The position numbers and the translations under genes were made by a program. Positions 62,311 to 64,000 of a stretch of 64,000 nt of DNA are shown here, one piece after another. The notes beneath the pieces are model-generated. The model was given only the letters and a program-made list of their open reading frames with translations. It ran no database searches and was not told the DNA's origin. The number at the start of each line of letters is the position of its first letter. The first letter of the stretch is position 1. Source of the DNA: Citrus sinensis (Eukaryota; Streptophyta; Magnoliopsida; Sapindales; Rutaceae). Location: assembly GCF_022201045.2 (NCBI RefSeq), contig NC_068564.1, positions 33,199,001 to 33,263,000 on the forward strand, in the 5' to 3' direction.

Positions 62311-63201
62311 TAGGGATGGCAATGGGGAGGGGAGGGGAGGGGACCAATCTCCCCATACCCATCCCCGATATTTTGCATATGTCCCCGTCCCCTCCCCGTC
62401 CCCGTCAGAATTACTTGAGAGAATCCCCATCCCCTCCCCGAATAATAACAGGGGATCCCCGAGGGTCCCCGGTCCCCGAATAACTAATAGTCTAATACAT
62501 TATTTTTATTTTCGATTTTAAATTAATCATATTAAAATAAAAAATTCAGATAAAAATAAAGTTCAAAATATATCTTACATTAATATTGATCCATTACAAA
62601 GTCACATTCAAAATATAAATTATTAAAATAGTTATAAAAGAATGAAAATAATATAAGTAAAGTAACTTATAAGTGAAAATATTAATAACTGTATAATATA
62701 ATCACAATGTAAAATAAACTCATATTGTTATTGTAAGCTCGTAACCAACTTTGACAGCACATTAAGGCCTCCAATGTGCTTGGATGAAGTTTGTTACGGT
62801 GTGGGCTCACAACTCTACCACCGGTGCTAAAAGCTGATTCAGAAGCAACTGTTGTAATTGGAATTGTCAAAATATCTCTAGCAATTCGAGCTAATGTAGG
62901 ATACCTATTAGCATTTAATAATATAAATATTTTGATATTTATTATTTTTAACAATATTTATAATTTTGTTATTTATTTATTAGTAATTTTAAAAATAAAA
63001 ATTAAAATTAAAATGGGGAAATGGGTAGGGGATGGGGATTCCACCTCATCCCCGTCCCCTCCCCGAATAAAAAATTGGGTAAAAAATTTTCCCCGTCCCC
63101 TCCCCGAATAAAAAATTGGGTATAAAATTATCCCCGTACCCTCCCCGAATGGGGAAAATCCCCAAGGGTACCCGTCCCCGTGGGGATTTTTGCCATCCCT
63201 A
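62311..63201 (-). mobile_element. hAT transposon derivative with 8-bp target duplication
   Basis: The ends are TAGGGATGGCAA and its complement TTGCCATCCCTA. The host target TTTGTGTT is repeated exactly on both sides (62303-62310 and 63202-63209), the 8-bp signature of hAT insertion. The subterminal parts are full of CCCCGTCCCCTCCCCGAATA-type repeats (62330-62480 and 63015-63185), a likely set of transposase-binding repeats. The interior keeps only the C-terminal dimerisation domain of the transposase on the minus strand. At 891 bp the element is a deletion derivative and cannot move by itself. Confidence 0.95.
62682..62954 (-). pseudogene. hAT transposase remnant (hATC dimerisation domain)
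   Basis: The minus-strand frame reads NRYPTLARIARDILTIPITT then VASESAFSTGGRVVSPHRNK and LHPSTLEALMCCQSWL. The SESAFSTGGRV and LHPSTLEAL motifs are diagnostic of the hATC domain (PF05699). The zinc finger and catalytic core are absent. It is truncated, lying within the element ends at 62311 and 63201. Confidence 0.93.
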
Positions 63202-63641
63202 TTTGTGTTTGGTGGTTACATTTTCGGATTTTCTTACTAATTCGCTCTCCCTCTCACGCGATCGAGAAAAGAGAAAAATCCTTACCGACGCACCCAAGTT
63301 GGTAAAACAGAGTACTTCAGTTTTATATTTACTTGCAAGCAACAATCACAGTATTGAAATCAGAAGAAGAACAAAATACACCAAACCATTCCTTAAAAAT
63401 CCTCCCACACAACCCCCACCCCCCAAACAAAAGACCCAAAAAAAAGAAAAAAAACACCTCTTCTCTTGTAATTAGTATACAGTATTCAGTTTCTACATTT
63501 TACAATTTATGACAAAAGATATCACAATCCACTTATCTATTCAAAATTTTGATCGGATACTTAAGAAAAATGTACAAGGCACTCTGGTAGAACAAGTTCG
63601 CAGTGGCTCTATGAGGCACAATAAAAAAGTTGGTTGCTTGA

Positions 63642-64000
63642 TTAAAGCCAAAAGTGCAGCATAGCCTGTCCGTACATATCAATCTAGTTATCAACATTTG
63701 AAGCGAAAGCAAAATTTCATTGTAAAGAGAAGCATGAAAATGAGAGGACGAGGCATACCTCTTGGAGAGAAAGAATGGATGGATTATTGCGAGAGGATTG
63801 CTTAGTCCTCCAGCTTCTCATTTCGCTCTGTATTGAATTGAGTTGCTCGTGTATCTCCTTCAACAAGGTCAATTCCTCTCCCCCTTGGGCAACAATTTCA
63901 TGCCTTGAGCTGTTTCTCTCTGACTCAAGTCGCTCAATTCTTTGTCTCAGCAGTTCGAACTCAGGTTGAATGTCAGCAACACTGCTATTCAACAAATTCA
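63642..64000 (-). CDS. 3' end of an unrecognised coiled-coil protein gene (partial)
   Basis: An open frame enters from the right edge and runs to a donor (CTCCAAGAG then GTATGC, exon end 63759). A short last exon at 63665-63642 (acceptor GTACGGACAG) adds AMLHFWL and TAA in phase. The visible part reads FELLRQRIERLESERNSSRH, then GGEELTLLKEIHEQLNSIQS and EMRSWRTKQSSRNNPSILSL. It is hydrophilic with heptad-like Leu and Ile spacing, so a coiled coil is likely. I do not recognise the family. A possible acceptor (GAATAGCAG) at about 63982 could mean that the exon starts just inside the window, so the first residues are uncertain. Confidence 0.6.

Overview
This window is nuclear DNA of a flowering plant. 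It is AT-rich, its genes are split by GT-AG introns, their products go to plastids, mitochondria and vacuole, and the spaces between genes hold plant transposons. Gene content and order point to a eudicot, most likely a rosid such as Citrus; the species is an inference. Exon boundaries were worked out by hand from reading frame, splice consensus and family knowledge, and every multi-exon model given closes in frame.

Layout. (1) 1-24.8 kb, all minus strand: the 5' end of a DYW-type PPR editing factor (MEF29/At4g30700-like), a six-exon QWRF/AUGMIN8 microtubule protein (At4g30710-like), a thirteen-exon FAD-dependent oxidoreductase (PDE327/At4g30720-like) and the V-ATPase subunit D gene. (2) 26-34 kb: a three-exon cation/H+ antiporter of the CHX family (minus), then an intronless plastid PPR gene (BFA2/At4g30825-like, plus). 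(3) 35.3-43.8 kb: a complete nineteen-exon phage-type RNA polymerase of the plastid RPOTp type (At2g24120-like, minus). (4) 50.2-53.4 kb: a two-exon non-RD LRR receptor kinase (At2g24130-like, plus). (5) 57.6-64 kb: a decayed F-box/LRR locus with duplicated flanking modules, into or beside which a TRIM retrotransposon and a hAT element have inserted; the 3' end of an unrecognised coiled-coil gene lies at the right edge.

The gene order joins two stretches that are separate in Arabidopsis (At4g30700-30710-30720-30825 and At2g24120-24130), so it probably keeps an older arrangement. Several of the genes are nuclear genes for organelle gene expression: an editing factor, an ATP-synthase transcript stabiliser and the nuclear-encoded plastid polymerase. 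I see neighbourhood, not evidence of co-regulation.

Mobile DNA carries most of the surprises: a Pack-MULE-like element with a captured F-box/kelch fragment (45.76-47.44 kb), a TRIM with a perfect 5-bp target duplication (61.66-62.03 kb), a hAT derivative with a perfect 8-bp duplication and a leftover dimerisation domain (62.31-63.20 kb), a MITE family present twice (29.8 and 54.1 kb), a LINE tail (44.35-44.83 kb), and a GC-rich two-copy tandem repeat of unknown origin inside an RPOTp intron (40.09-40.43 kb). I found no CRISPR array, rRNA or convincing tRNA gene.
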